NCBI GenBank assembly: GCA_037043455.1
Contig: JAWPHD010005592.1
Location: 1-64,000 of the forward strand
Origin: Cyrtodaria siliqua
Lineage: Eukaryota > Mollusca > Bivalvia > Adapedonta > Hiatellidae
Length of the DNA stretch: 64,000 bases
Direction of reading: 5' to 3'
Shown here in pieces: positions 46,790-57,967 of the stretch. The notes beneath the pieces are model-generated. The model worked only from the letters and a program-made list of their open reading frames with translations. It had not been told where the DNA came from and did no database searches. Position 1 is the stretch's first letter. Each line of letters begins with the position of its first letter. The position numbers and the translations under genes are program-made.

Positions 46790-47970
46790 ATATTTACATC
46801 AATTTTTAATTAATACTTCATTTCTTCATCTTTCATCAGTTTTTGCGTACAGTATGACCTATTTATGTGTCGACGTGCCGTAAAACACCATTTATTCATT
46901 CGTTCATTGTAAATAGTTTTATCTTTATATATTTACATTAATTTTTTAATTACTTGTAACTTCATTTCTTCATCTTTCATCAGTTTTTGCGCACAATATG
47001 ACCTATTTATGTGTTAACGTGCCGTAAAACACCATTCATTCATTGTAAATAGTTTTATCTTAAAATATTTACATTAATTTTTAATTACTACTTCATTTCT
47101 TCATCTGTTTTTGCACACAAGATGACCTATTTATGTGTCAACGTGACGTGCCGTAAAACTCCATTGATTCATTCACTGATTCATTCACTGATTTATTCAT
47201 TCATTGTAAATAATTTTATCTTTATATATTTATATTAATTTTTAATTACTACTTCATTTCTTCATCTTTCATCAGTTTTTGCACACAATATGACCTATTT
47301 ATGTGTTAACGTGCCGTAAAACACCATTCATTCATTGTAAATAGTTTTATCTTTATATATTTACATTCATTTTTAATTACTACTTCATTTCTTCATCTTT
47401 CATCAGTTTTTGCGCACAATATGACCTATTTATGTGTCGACATGCCGTAAAACTCCATTGATTCATTCACTGATTCATTCATTGATTCATTCATTCATTG
47501 TAAATAGTTCTATCTTTATACATTTATATTAATTTTTAATTACTACTTCATTTCTTCATTTTTCATCAGTTTTTGCGCACAATATGACCTATTTATGTGT
47601 CGAAGTGCCGTAAAACACCATTCATTCATTGTAAATAGTTTTATCTTTATATATTTACATTAATTTTTAATTACTACTTCATTTCTTCATCTTTCATCAG
47701 TTTTTGCACACAATATATGACCTATTTATGTGTCAACGTGCCGTAAAAGTTCATTCACTCATTCATTCATTCATTCATTCATTTTAAATAGTTTTATCTT
47801 TATATATTTACATTAATTTTTAATTACTACTTCATTTCTTCATCTTTCTTCAGTTTTTGCGCACAATATGACCTATTTATGTGTCAATGTGCCGTAAAAG
47901 ACCATTCATTCATTCATTCATTGTAAACAGTTATCTTTATATATTTATATTAATTTTTAATTACTATCGG
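46790..47970 (+). repeat. ~140-bp tandem array, eight copies
   Basis: Eight units with TTTAATTACTACTTCATTTC, TTCATCTTTCATCAG, TTTTTGCGCACAATATGACC, TATTTATGTGTCGACGTGCC, GTAAAACACC and a variable (ATTC)n spacer. Unit length varies with the ATTC tract. The same unit occurs three times at 54428-54800 and once inverted at 4432. Confidence 0.95.
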
Positions 47971-47994
47971 TACATCCCTTTATGTCCAAGGATG

Positions 47995-48440
47995 TCGTAA
48001 CCTGACGTTGGACCAACGTTGACTGTCCAACATTGTTTAAACATTGGTCCAACATTGACTGAAACGTTGTTGTACAATGTTAGTCCAACATTAGCCCAAT
48101 GCTGTTTCTACGTTGGTCTTACGTTTGTAGACAACGTTGTGATATCATTGGGGCTGCTGGACAAAATTACGTTGGGCCAGTGATTGCCCAACGTTGTAGA
48201 CAACTGTCATGATATCGTTGGGGCTGCTTGACAATACTATGTTGGGCCAACGTTGTTGTACAATGTTAGGCCAAAGTTTAAACAGAATTTGGACCAATGT
48301 TGGTAAAAAGTTAACATTCTAGCTGGGAATATCCCAACTTGACTCTACTATTGGCCCAATGCTGGCCCAGATTCGGCAAAAGCAGCCTGATATACTTGAT
48401 ATCCGCCGACATTGGCCCAATGTCGTCATGCTAGCTGGTA
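47995..48440. mobile_element. CCAACGTTGG-rich element
   Basis: About 445 bp filled with CCAACGTTG, CCAACATTG, GGCCCAATG and their complements, ending GGCCCAATGTCGTCATGCTAG. Two segments of about 85 bp (TTGGGGCTGCTGGACAA and TTGGGGCTGCTTGACAA) are tandem duplicates. There is no coding frame. It looks like the repeat-packed end of a TIR transposon; no full inverted partner is present. Confidence 0.6.
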
Positions 48441-48542
48441 TGTACATTGTGACAACAAACTTTCTTTATACTGAGTAAACAGATGTTACCCTATATGGTC
48501 ACCAAGAAAAATTAGCCAAAATAATGTACTTTCTTTTTTAAG

Positions 48543-48660
48543 TACCGTATTATAACACACATGCACAGATACCGCACACCCCGACTTTGCGACCATGATC
48601 CGAGTAAAAAAATGTTTTGTTTTGCACCGTAAATTGCACACGTAAACTTTTGTTTTCACT
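48543..48660 (+). repeat. Repeat fragment shared with 51405-51540
   Basis: CATGCACAGATACCGCACAC, TTGCGACCATGATCC and GTAAATTGCACACGTAAAC recur at 51405-51540 in the same orientation (CATGCGCAGACACCGCGCAC and so on). The start TACCGTATTATAACACAC looks like a TIR. Confidence 0.65.
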
Positions 48661-48729
48661 TAAGCACTATTTTAGTGACACACAGGCGACACCAGATCCT
48701 TTTAGGAACAGCTCTGGATGGACACCTCC

Positions 48730-48990
48730 CCCAGGAAAATTGCCCAACTAGACGCATTCTGCTCAGTTATCAAAAAAGATCTCATGATCTCGCGAATCAC
48801 ACAAATAAAAAAAAAAAATTCTTAGCATCTCAGAAAACGAATACAGAGCGATACAAAACTTACGAACCAGTGACAATATTATTATAAAATCAGCAGATAA
48901 ATGTGGAGCAAATGTCATCATGAACATTCAGGACTTTGTGAAAGAAGGTCTAAAACATCTAGTGGACATAAAGACCCAACAGCAACCTTA
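48730..48990 (+). pseudogene. Penelope-like element, N-terminal RT-region fragment
   Basis: 48875-48988 reads NIIIKSADKCGANVIMN then IQDFVKEGLKHLVD, close to the KPADKGGAVVVM...YI.EGLRQLSD signature before the reverse transcriptase of Penelope-like elements. Upstream, in another frame, LSYQKRSHDLANHT could be the preceding helix, so there is at least one frameshift. A stop follows at 48989. Short and dead. Confidence 0.55.
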
Positions 48991-49239
48991 AACCAGTATC
49001 ACATCACTTCACAAAAAAAAAAAAATAAGCCACACTGACATTACGTTACTAACAACGTAAAGAAATACAAACATGCGTCTATATACGTACGGTAGAAAGT
49101 TTCATTGCGATTCTAAGACAAAAAATCTTGACGGGCCTAAATTTAATCCAATAACCAGATCATGGCAAAAAATAAAGTTACAACACACAAACCCGAAACA
49201 CATACAACAAACCCAAACGTGGGACAATGTGTAAAATTA

Positions 49240-49602
49240 TAGGGCATTAAAGGAAGCCCAGGAAATTTATGGCAATACATCACATTGTAACCAAACTTCA
49301 AATAGATAATCCTTAGGTCAATTCTAAATGTCAAAAAAGTTAGAAATGAAATTGAAACAGATGCAAGATACAGGGTTAGGCAGAGAGCTAGCATGACAAA
49401 CTTGTCTTTAGCATGCATTCTAAAGAAATTCCTAAAAGTTAGGAAAATAAGTGCTAGATGGATACCCCATTTACTGTGTAGCAAACGAAAACAAGCCAGG
49501 GTAACAATAGCCAAAAAGCTGCTTAAATAGTACCCTAAATTTGATCAAAAGGTTTTGCAAACTTGGTTGAATGCACTTTTTTGAACCCATAACAAAACAT
49601 GG
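49240..49602 (+). pseudogene. mariner transposase remnant
   Basis: 49348-49602 in one frame: DARYRVRQRASMTNLSLA, ILKKFLKVRKISARWIPHLL, ARVTIAKKLLK, stop, YPKFDQKVLQTW. The VRKISARWIPHLL motif is the linker signature of mariner transposases (mauritiana/vertumnana-type KVSARWVPHLL). ETW and FFEP of the first catalytic block are recognisable only across a frameshift. There are two in-frame stops. ALKEAQEIYG near 49240 may be part of the N-terminal HTH. Confidence 0.75.
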
Positions 49603-49609
49603 TCACTAA

Positions 49610-50020
49610 AAATGCCATTAAAAGATTACCCATATATTAGAGCCCTTACAATAGGTGATCGTCTTGAGGTGTGTGACATTATTATTACCTCTTCAAATGA
49701 ATAGTCACCAACATGATACAACCAAATAAATAACATGTTCATTAATCTAATTGGCATGGTATCGGCCATGTGTTTATAAACTTGTTTACGTTCCATGTAG
49801 CTCATCATTGTCTATATATTGGCTTTCATTCAACATCTTACATTGATATACAACAGTTGGCAAACTAGAAATTGTTATTGTCCATGGGACAAAAACGTAT
49901 GACTCCCCCACTCGCTGAACAGGCATAATTGACGACTCTAGGTCCAACCGTTCTCTACTGATCTGAGATAGTTTTGATATTCAATATCCCTCTGACTGTA
50001 TCTACTATCTGTATCAGTAA
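49610..50020. other. No gene seen
   Basis: No coding remnant could be extended past the mariner fragment. Confidence 0.4.
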
Positions 50021-50099
50021 GGCCACATAAAAAAATATGTGTGGTTCAGGTAACCCGACCGACCCATTTTTTTAAGGGGCCGACCCTAAAACTTTTATG

Positions 50100-50235
50100 C
50101 AAAATTTTCAACAATTCTTTTTTTTAAAAATAAATAAATTTAAAAAAAAAATCAAAAAAAATCAAACAATGTTGTTTTTTTAAAAATTGAAAAAAAAAAT
50201 TAAAAAAAAAAAAAAAATTAAAAAAATAATAATTC
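50100..50235. repeat. A-rich low-complexity tract
   Basis: Runs of A with TTTTTT and AAATTAAA words. Confidence 0.85.
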
Positions 50236-50800
50236 AATAGGGGTCATCTACTGGTTATGACCCCAACACTCCTTCCAAGTTTGAGGACCCTAGGTCCAAC
50301 CATTCTCTAGTTATTGATCGGACATCGTTTTGATAGTCAATGTCACCGCGATCTTGACCTAGTGACCCAAAAATCAATAGGGGTCATCTACTGGTCATGA
50401 CCAACCATCCTTCCAAGTTTGAGGACCCTAGGTCCAACCATTCTCTAGTTATTGATCGGACATCGTTTTGATAGTCAATGTCACCGCGACCTTAACCTTT
50501 GACCTAGTGACCCCAAAATCAATGGGGGTCATCTACTGGTCATGATCAACCATCCTTCAAAGTTTGAGGACCCTAGATCCAACCATTCTCTAGTTATTGA
50601 TCGGACATTGTTTTGATAGTAAATGTCACCGCAACCTTGGCCTGTGACGTAGTAACCCCAAAATCAATAGGGGTCATCTACTGGTCATGACCAACCATCC
50701 TTCCAAGTTTGAGGACCCTAGGTCCAACCATTCTCTAGTTATTGATCGGACATCGTTTGTGATACAGACCTACAGACAGACCCTACCACACTTTGTGTTG
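50235..50800 (+). repeat. ~140-bp tandem repeat, four copies
   Basis: AATAGGGGTCATCTACTGGT, CCTTCCAAGTTTGAGGACCC, TAGGTCCAACCATTCTCTAG, TTATTGATCGGACATCG and AGTCAATGTCACCGCGACC recur four times. It ends with ACAGACCTACAGACAGACCC and a TGTTGGGGAGCCATAAT word, as mollusc repeats of this kind do. Confidence 0.9.
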
Positions 50801-51234
50801 GGGAGCCATAATTATCTAGATTATTATGTTTTTTGTGCATACTATTATCCAATGATCCAGTAGGCTCCAGTTATGTTTTGGAAGCAATAAACGACACATC
50901 GATGGGTCACCAAACCATTGTGAATGTAGAACAAGATTTTACGAGCATAGACTAATGGTTTTCTCGAATGAAATGGGGGTTTATGGAATAAACATATCAG
51001 GTTATATATTGGGACAGTAACCTCAGAGGTGGATGAGATATCAGACATGCTTCTGTCAGGGGGCCTGCACAAGTATACTTAGCTCTCAAGCCAAGGCCTT
51101 ATTCTCTGAGCTACTGAAGCCACTGTCTTGAAATGAAGGTCATTGAAATGAAGGTCATTTGTATAATTTTAAGGCAATATTTAATGGACACTTGAAAAGT
51201 ATTAAAAAAAGGACAGATAACTTGAGAAATCGAC

Positions 51235-51335
51235 ACCTTCACGATTGACAAATTGAGCTGCCCGTGGGATTCGAACCCACAGTGGTGAGAAGCGAGTAAG
51301 TTTTAGATGCAGCATCTGTACTATCCTGGCACTTA
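51235..51335 (-). mobile_element. SINE head fragment
   Basis: Minus strand: CTGTGGGTTCGAATCCCACGG (B box), then TTCTCAAGTTATCTG. Upstream TGCCAGGATAGTACAGATGC matches the head of the 28020 copy (GGCCAGGATAGTAAAGACGC). Confidence 0.65.
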
Positions 51336-51404
51336 TAAAAGGTCAAATCAAAAGAAACGGACGATTAAATCCACACTTTATTGTGTCCTAAAAATCTTAC
51401 CTAC

Positions 51405-51540
51405 TTGTCGGCATATAACGTGCATGCGCAGACACCGCGCACCTTGACATTGCGACCAAGATCCTGGGAAAAAAATATTTTGTAATAAAAATTAAATTGT
51501 TTTATACTGTAAATTGCACAAAAACTTTTGTTTTCAATTT
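51405..51540 (+). repeat. Repeat fragment shared with 48543-48660
   Basis: See the words listed for 48543; this copy has GGCATATAACGTGCATGCGC at its start and continues to TTTTCAATTTCATAACAG. Confidence 0.65.
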
Positions 51541-52674
51541 CATAACAGTGGATCGCCATTTTGAAGCCTTGGCTAAAGAGCAATTGTAAAATGAAATCTG
51601 ATTGGCTAAACATGTGACAGTCATGGCCCACCTTCATCGGTTATTATTTTGACATGTTTGTATAATCACAGTTAGTGTTTTCGGCACTTTCTGTTGTTAT
51701 TTTTCTCTTTTTCAGTGTCGTGTCAGACATGCCACCGCACGCAGATAAGTCCTTCCTAACGAAGGCCTAGCCATCTTCTGAAGGAGTGGATTCTCTGTCG
51801 GAGCGTGAAGTATCGGAGAGGCAGACCATCAACAATCAGAAAAGGTAAATTCTCAAAATCTTTTCTCTTATTCTGATTGACGGGTTTGGAGGTAGTCCAC
51901 TCTCAAATAGAACTGATTCCTTTGTCGGACACACTTTTTTCCAAATTAAGATGTATTAATACTCTTTTATTTGTAAACACTTCTTAAGCATTACTGTTGT
52001 TAAGAGTATTTAAAGTATATTCTTCTCATGATCTTGCTAAATCCGATACTTGTCTTAAACTATGATTCTTAGTGAAATCTTCTGTTCTTTTTCTGTCCTT
52101 ATGAACTTAACTATAGAACTAGATTTTGCAGGTAACCTCGTTAGTAGTAGTACCTACTGTCGAGGTCCATCACTAGTAATTGACCTTTAAAGGATGATTT
52201 TAGTGACTTTAAGGCTTCTCCGCCATGGTCTATGATTATGGTTAGTATTCATGGCCTTGCCGTAACTTTATAGTTTCAGCGGTTATTGTAAATCTGTAAC
52301 CACGTTCTTAAAGAAGTAAATCAATTTATTCCTTTTTAAATTCTTTTTCTTTTTCAGGGCACGTAATCTGACTTGTCCTCTCGCCAAGATGATTACTCAT
52401 TGTTGCGGGACGAGTAGATTTCTGATAATTCGTTTACATTTATCTATTTCGCTGTTCATATTGTTACGTAAGACTAGTATCTCAGTAACTGTTTCGTGCC
52501 CCGTTTATGTTTGATTAGATGATTACTTCGTGTCTATCGTTTATGCTCTTCAGTCTTATGCTAGTTGTTAGCATTTATTTTATTTAGCGCCAGTAGTTGA
52601 TTTCTCCGCCCGTTTGTTTGGTACATGTAGGCTCGATTGTTGGTGTTTTCTTTTCCTGTGAAATTGAAATGGTG

Positions 52675-52830
52675 GGACGCCCGTGGCTGAGTGGTTAGTC
52701 TCTGACTTGAAATCACTGGCCACTCACTACTGTTTTTTTATGGTGGCCTGGTTAGCACAGTTGGTAGAGCACTCTCCATGTAAGCAAGGGGTCCCGGGTT
52801 TGGGTCCCATACCAGCCACCAAGGACAACT
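52675..52830 (+). repeat. Two tRNA-like sequences in tandem
   Basis: CCCGTGGCTGAGTGGTTAG at 52681 is A-box like without a B box. 52745-52820 has CTGGTTAGCACAGTTGGTAG and CCCGGGTTTGGGTCCC, like A and B boxes with spacing near that of a tRNA. No acceptor stem pairing was seen. Probably SINE heads. Confidence 0.45.
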
Positions 52831-53099
52831 AGCGTCTTGTTTATTATAGTTAAGCTTGTTTTATTTACTGCTTTTTTGTACTTTCCGGTGAAATAGTGGA
52901 TTTCATGGTTTAAATAAAACCTTGTATTTTCATTATGTTTCACTTGTGAAATACCGACGACGACGTAATGCCACTGTTGACGTTATTGTTGTCATTGTTT
53001 TGGCGCATTTTGTTTTGTCTGCATAAGTATCAAGGTTGTTAGTATATAATAAATAGGATATTTGTTGGTTTGTTGTGAATATAGGATTTGTTTTCTTCT

Positions 53100-53165
53100 A
53101 GAAATGAGAAAACTTATATTTTCACGAGTTCCTTAGCACGAGTGAAAATATGCGAGTTTTCTCAC
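53100..53165. mobile_element. Small palindromic element
   Basis: AATGAGAAAACTTATATTTTCACGAG and CTCGTGAAAATATGCGAGTTTTCTCA-type arms fold back around CTTAGCA. This is a hairpin of about 60 bp. Confidence 0.65.
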
Positions 53166-53881
53166 TGATACACCTGGTGTATTTTGGGATTACCTGAGGG
53201 TTGAGTGAGGTCCCCTTCGGTACCACTTAGATCTCCTATCAGTCTCAGTGGTTTCGGTGACTGAGTCTTACTCTTTGACTTAGAGCTACTGTGCCCAGCC
53301 CTACTTTTGCCCCCTGTCTCCCTGACTAAGCCATGTCTTATGGACTTCTTCATCATTCATCTCGTCCCTCTAGGGATGCTGTCCTTGTGTGTCCTATTTG
53401 ATGTGGTAACAGGACTTAACTTTCATTTCCTTACAGTTAAGATCATTGTCCAGATTCTAGATTCCTTACCCAAGCCACTTCCCTACAGTCCCACAGTAAG
53501 TGGGCTGTAGTGCCAGGGTTTGTTCTCCTTTAGCCCTAAGGGGTACTGTACTGATGATAGTTGGGATAGTTGTAGTTCATACTCCTTCCTTTCTAGTCTT
53601 GCTAGAACCAGGATACAGTCTCCTTGTGGCCTACATTTTAGAGTAGGTCTATCAGTATGAGTAGTTGCTTTTTATAATTAAGTTTTGTTCTTTATTACAT
53701 GGCAGTACAGTACTGTTCCTAATGTCATGGTAGGCTGTACTGTGATGCAGCCTTTAGGCCCGGCTTCTTTCTTCTAGTCCATACATAAGTTATGCCATAA
53801 GAGCCCAACTTTTCTTGTAGAAGTCACCCTCAGACGGTTGGAGAGCCATCTTGCATCTCATTTATATTGGTTCTTCACGCT

Positions 53882-54052
53882 GCATTCGTATGGAAACACA
53901 GTTTCCTTTCCGCTAGATCTTTAGAAGGCTACTGTATAACCTCCCTGGATCGGAAGCACATTTACTTGGTTTCTGTCGACAAGTATAGATCTACCTTCAT
54001 TAAAGTAATACCAGCTCCACTGGTTGGTTTTGACTGCTCCAGTTGACCCTTG
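53882..54052 (+). pseudogene. DIRS-like reverse transcriptase fragment
   Basis: One frame reads HSFLSARSLEGYCITSLDRK then HIYLVSVDKYRSTFIKVI and ends at TGA. It matches the RT block of DIRS elements, where a SARSL segment precedes SLDLKDAYLHVPV and YRKFLRFI. The catalytic Asp of SLDLKDAY falls at H/I here, so the key residue is lost. Confidence 0.6.
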
Positions 54053-54162
54053 GTTCAAGTCAGCATCTCTTCATAGGTTTGCCTAGCTTCCTATTGATGG
54101 GGTTCTTCTGCTTCCCTTGTTATCAGGCTGCTCCGACCTGCACTTCGGGCCCCGGGTGTTTC

Positions 54163-54292
54163 CGTTCAGTTTTCTGTTATTCTAGAAGTCTCCCTGTCCG
54201 TACAGGAAGCTATCCAAGGCCACCTCTTCACGCAGGCTATGATCAAGTCTCGTTGGCCTCTTACTTGAACACAAGAGGGGTGGGGGGGGGGG
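54163..54292 (+). pseudogene. DIRS-like RNase H fragment
   Basis: LSVQEAIQGHLFTQAMIKS in one frame and DQVSLASYLNTRG in the next match the pattern of an RNase H region (HL.G....V.SDN.SVVSYINRQGG) across a frameshift. A G-rich run (54280-54293) follows. Confidence 0.5.
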
Positions 54293-54427
54293 AGGTGCGT
54301 GTGTGTACATCTTCAAGATAACACTCCTCCTTGATCTAGGGGTTGGTAGAGCTGCCCTTAATGCTCGTTTAAGGATCTCTCAGATTGGCTGTAGTAACCC
54401 TCAAGTTTGACACCGTTAAGATTGGGA

Positions 54428-54800
54428 CAACTACTACTTCATTTCTTCATCTTTCATCAGTTTTTGCGCACAATATGACCTATTTATGTGCCGACGTGCC
54501 GTAAAACACCATTCATTCATTCATTCATTCATTGTAAATAGTTTTATCTTTAAATATTTACATTTAATTTTTAATTACTACTTCATTTCTTCATCTTTCA
54601 TCAGTTTTTGCACACAATATGACCTATTTATGTGTTGACGTGCCGTAAAACACCATTCATTTTAAATAGTTTTATCTTTATATATTTACATTAATTTTTA
54701 ATTACTACTTCATTTCTTTATCTTACATCAGTTTTTGTGCACAATATGACCTATTTATGTGTCGATGTGCCTTAAAACACCATTCATTCATTCATTCTGT
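54428..54800 (+). repeat. ~140-bp repeat array, three copies
   Basis: Same unit as 46790-47970, starting abruptly at CTACTTCATTTCTTCATC. The start inside the unit and the ATTC-rich end suggest insertion as a block. Confidence 0.95.
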
Positions 54801-54809
54801 AAAAGGCAC

Positions 54810-57000
54810 ATCAACTAATCCATTGGGAATTATATCCCAAAGTTGATTTAAAATATACATAACATAAATCAAGTGTAACTACTGTAATTTAGTGTCAACC
54901 TTGCACCACCTGTTGGATTACAAACTTATGACTAAAAAATAGTATATGTATTCGACCTTTTATTCAACTCGGTCAAAATATTGACTTGCCCTTAAAATTT
55001 AAAATAATTAACATCTGTAATGTTGACAAAAGTACTTAAAAATTGAAAATTCCTTTCAATACATTCTTAGATACAGGGTTACGATTGACGTCAATCGAGG
55101 CTCAAGTGATTATTAGTGAAGATATCGAAATATAGGTTTTGATAATGGACCAATAATATTGCCGATCATGTCTAAAAATACGCTGTTTTATTATCTGCTC
55201 TAGTACCCCACAGGTCGGCGACAGCACAGTAGAAAGGAAGGAAATTTATTGCCAGTCCAGTGTTATAATACAGGGTGGCAGTTCAAATAATTATAGATTC
55301 ATAAACCCAACACATGAAATGCTTGAAGTGTTCCTTAAAATAAAACTTGTAAAAGACGAACTCTAAACGACACTTATATGTACCCCAGTTACATTGTATT
55401 TTATATCATTTTAGGAATGTACAATTTTGGCAAAAAATCAAATGAAAACTCATCTATATATTTTTAGCAGATTCATCATATAAAATTGAACATAAATAAT
55501 CATTTTGATAATCGGATTACATTCGGTCACTGCTTTAAAGAATGTGTTAACAATTTGAGTAAGTTTTGATGAAAAATGTAATTAGTATTTAAAACCAGGG
55601 CAGTTATTATTGCAGTCTTCTAGTGAATACTACTAAAATCTTCTCTTTTTTTTGTCAGTTTCTATTTTCAATTCCAGTAATATTCTTACACCATGGTACC
55701 TGCAGTAATTTCCAACACTAATTAACTATGATTTATATGTCAAGGTTATGAAAAAATGAAAAAAGTATTTTTTTCTCTTTCTTTTTTTAGCATCCAAGAT
55801 GGCCATCATTACTATAAACAGTCAATCTTTCAACAAAAAAAATCAAAAATATGAATAGCAACAGATTTGTATAGTCTTTCTTCAGAAATGATCGCCAAAC
55901 CCTTGACCATTAAAGTTCTATAAATGAAGGCCCTTAAATCAAAAATGTACCAGGTCCTCAGGTAGTCCAATATTTATATATAAAGTGTTTTCACATGTTT
56001 TATATATATATCAGGAAAAGCTTGAAAAATCTTCTCTGAAACCACACAGCATAGAGCTCTCATTAATTACATGATTGTAGCATCAAGCTAATAGACCTCT
56101 AACATTTTGCTCCAATGGTGACCGTTGCTTCAAATCTGGCCCTACCATAGTGTCGTAGTTTTACAAGATTTAAATAAGAAAATTATTCAATCAATTTTTC
56201 TCTGAATCTACAAAAGCTGGAGGTCTAATACTTTGCATGTAATCCTGAACATTTTTGTGTAGTTTTATTAGGTGTAGGTTCTAATTAGGCCTATTTCTAT
56301 CATCCTCATTTTCAAAATGGCGATACCCTATTATAGTTGAGTCCCATCTAGCGACAGGTTTGAGATAGCATTGTGCAGAACTAGTCTAGATCATCTGCAA
56401 CGCTCAGAGGCAGATGAGCTAAAATTAACGACGATCGCTGTTAGTAAATTTGCTTTTTTACATAAATGGCATAAATTTGTTCAGTAAAATATAACAAAAC
56501 AAATGCAACGCATTCTGCTTCTTTTAAGCCCCTTTAACATGACAAAGGATCTAGACAGTAAATCCTCTTCGACCAACCTGCGCCGCCCAGTACTTTCAGT
56601 ATTTTGATTAAAATATTCCTTCAGTAATTGACCTTTGAGGTTACCTGACATGATTCTAGTGCATGACACACCTTCTTATCATGCTGATCATTCTTTGTAA
56701 TTATATGAAAACTGCTTCAGTAGATTAGGAGTTATTGCAGAGAAGTTTGAACTTTGTGATTTGACCTTTGAGGTATAGACCCGATTATTGTGTGTGACAC
56801 ACATTCTAAACATGCTGAACATTTCTGTGAAGTTATATCAAAACCCCTTCAGTAGTTATCTCAGAGTCATGATTTTGCTCATTAGATAGGTAGGCCGCAT
56901 GTTTTGACATTCCCTCGATTTTTGTTTGCTAAAAACACTAAAAGATGAACTCAACTAAAAAATACTTTGAAAACCATTGGTCCGGACCCCCACATGAACA
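54810..57000. other. Mostly unassigned
   Basis: No gene seen. 55780-56480 contains degraded pieces of mollusc-type repeats (CATAGAGCTCTCATTAATTACATG, CAGAGGCAGATGAGCTAAAA), of the same kind as 8702-11180 but on the other strand. Confidence 0.4.
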
Positions 57001-57950
57001 GTGTCAAAACAAAGGTGCACATGTCCTCTTCATGAATATATTAAGAGTTATTACAATCAAGGGTCATGCAAAAGAGCGCAAAGGGTTAAAGGACTCCAGG
57101 GGTGGGAAGAATTTATTTTATTAATCGTTTTTTTTTACTTCTTGCAATTTTTTTAAAAATAGTTTTTTTACTGAACATCTTATGAAAACAATGTATATTT
57201 CTAATGAAATAAATTCTACTTTGATTTTTGAAAATATGAAAAACATGCAGCCTACCTACATTACACCTTTGACCTCTAAGTGTGCCACTGACCTTCAAGT
57301 TACTGACCTGACAATACTTGCACATGACTCTCCTTCTTATCAGATTTTACGATTGAGTAAAGTTTAATCAAATTCCAGTCTGCACTTTCATCAATATCGC
57401 CGAGACATGATTTTGACTCATTTGACCTCCAAGTGTGATCATGATCTTTGTGGTACAGACCCGATTCTTTCGTGCAAACACACCTTCTGTTGGGATTAAC
57501 ATTTAAGTAAAGTTCCATGAAATTGCATCCAGTACTTTTAGAACTATGGCCAAGACAACATTTAACCTTCGACCTCCCGGTGTGGCATTAACCTTTGAGG
57601 TACAGGCCTGATTCATGAATGTGACAAACCTTCTCATAGTGTTTAATGTTTGTGTGAAGTTTCATCAAATTCCATTTAAGTACTTTCAAAGTTATGGCTG
57701 AGAAATGATTTTGCCTCAATTTACCTTTGACCTCCAAGTTTAACCCTGACCTTTGAGGTAAGAAAGGTAAGGAACTGGTTCTTGTGTGTGACATACCTTC
57801 TTATCGAGATCAACATTTGTAGGAAGATTCATGAAGTTCCTTTCAGAATTTTCTAAAGTTATGGCTGTGACACAATTGTTTCGGATGGATGACCGGAGGC
57901 ACGGATGGTACTATTTCTATATGCCCCATCTCTACTTCAGGAGAGTAATC
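56600..57950 (+). repeat. Diverged tandem repeat, units ~150 bp
   Basis: TGACCTTTGAGGTACAGACC, GATTCTTGTGTGTGACACAC, CCTTCTTATC, AAGTTTCATCAAATTCC and AGTTATGGC recur about six times with heavy drift, ending ATGACCGGAGGCACGGATGG. Mollusc-type non-coding repeat. Confidence 0.8.
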
Positions 57951-57967
57951 TTTTGTCTTAAACTGTA

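Larger units (their letters stand above)
51719..54330 (+). mobile_element. Decayed DIRS-like retroelement region (limits uncertain)
   Basis: 51731 begins MPPHADKSFLTKA then a TAG, possibly an ORF1 start. Reverse transcriptase remnants lie at 53882-54050 and RNase H remnants at 54160-54290. Between them are stops in all frames and two tRNA-like sequences (52675-52810). It is assigned to DIRS/Ngaro-like elements from the RT and RNase H wording; no tyrosine recombinase was found. The outer limits are guesses. Confidence 0.45.

Noticed and set aside
49143..49514. 123-codon hydrophobic minus-strand frame resembling a membrane protein
   Set aside because: It is the antisense of the mariner transposase remnant, which matches a known motif on the + strand.
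52745..52820. tRNA gene
   Set aside because: The B box is degenerate (GGTTTGGGTCC) and no acceptor stem was found.
54043..54321. 92-codon frame taken as an independent gene
   Set aside because: It overlaps the decayed DIRS-like RNase H region and ends in a G-rich run.
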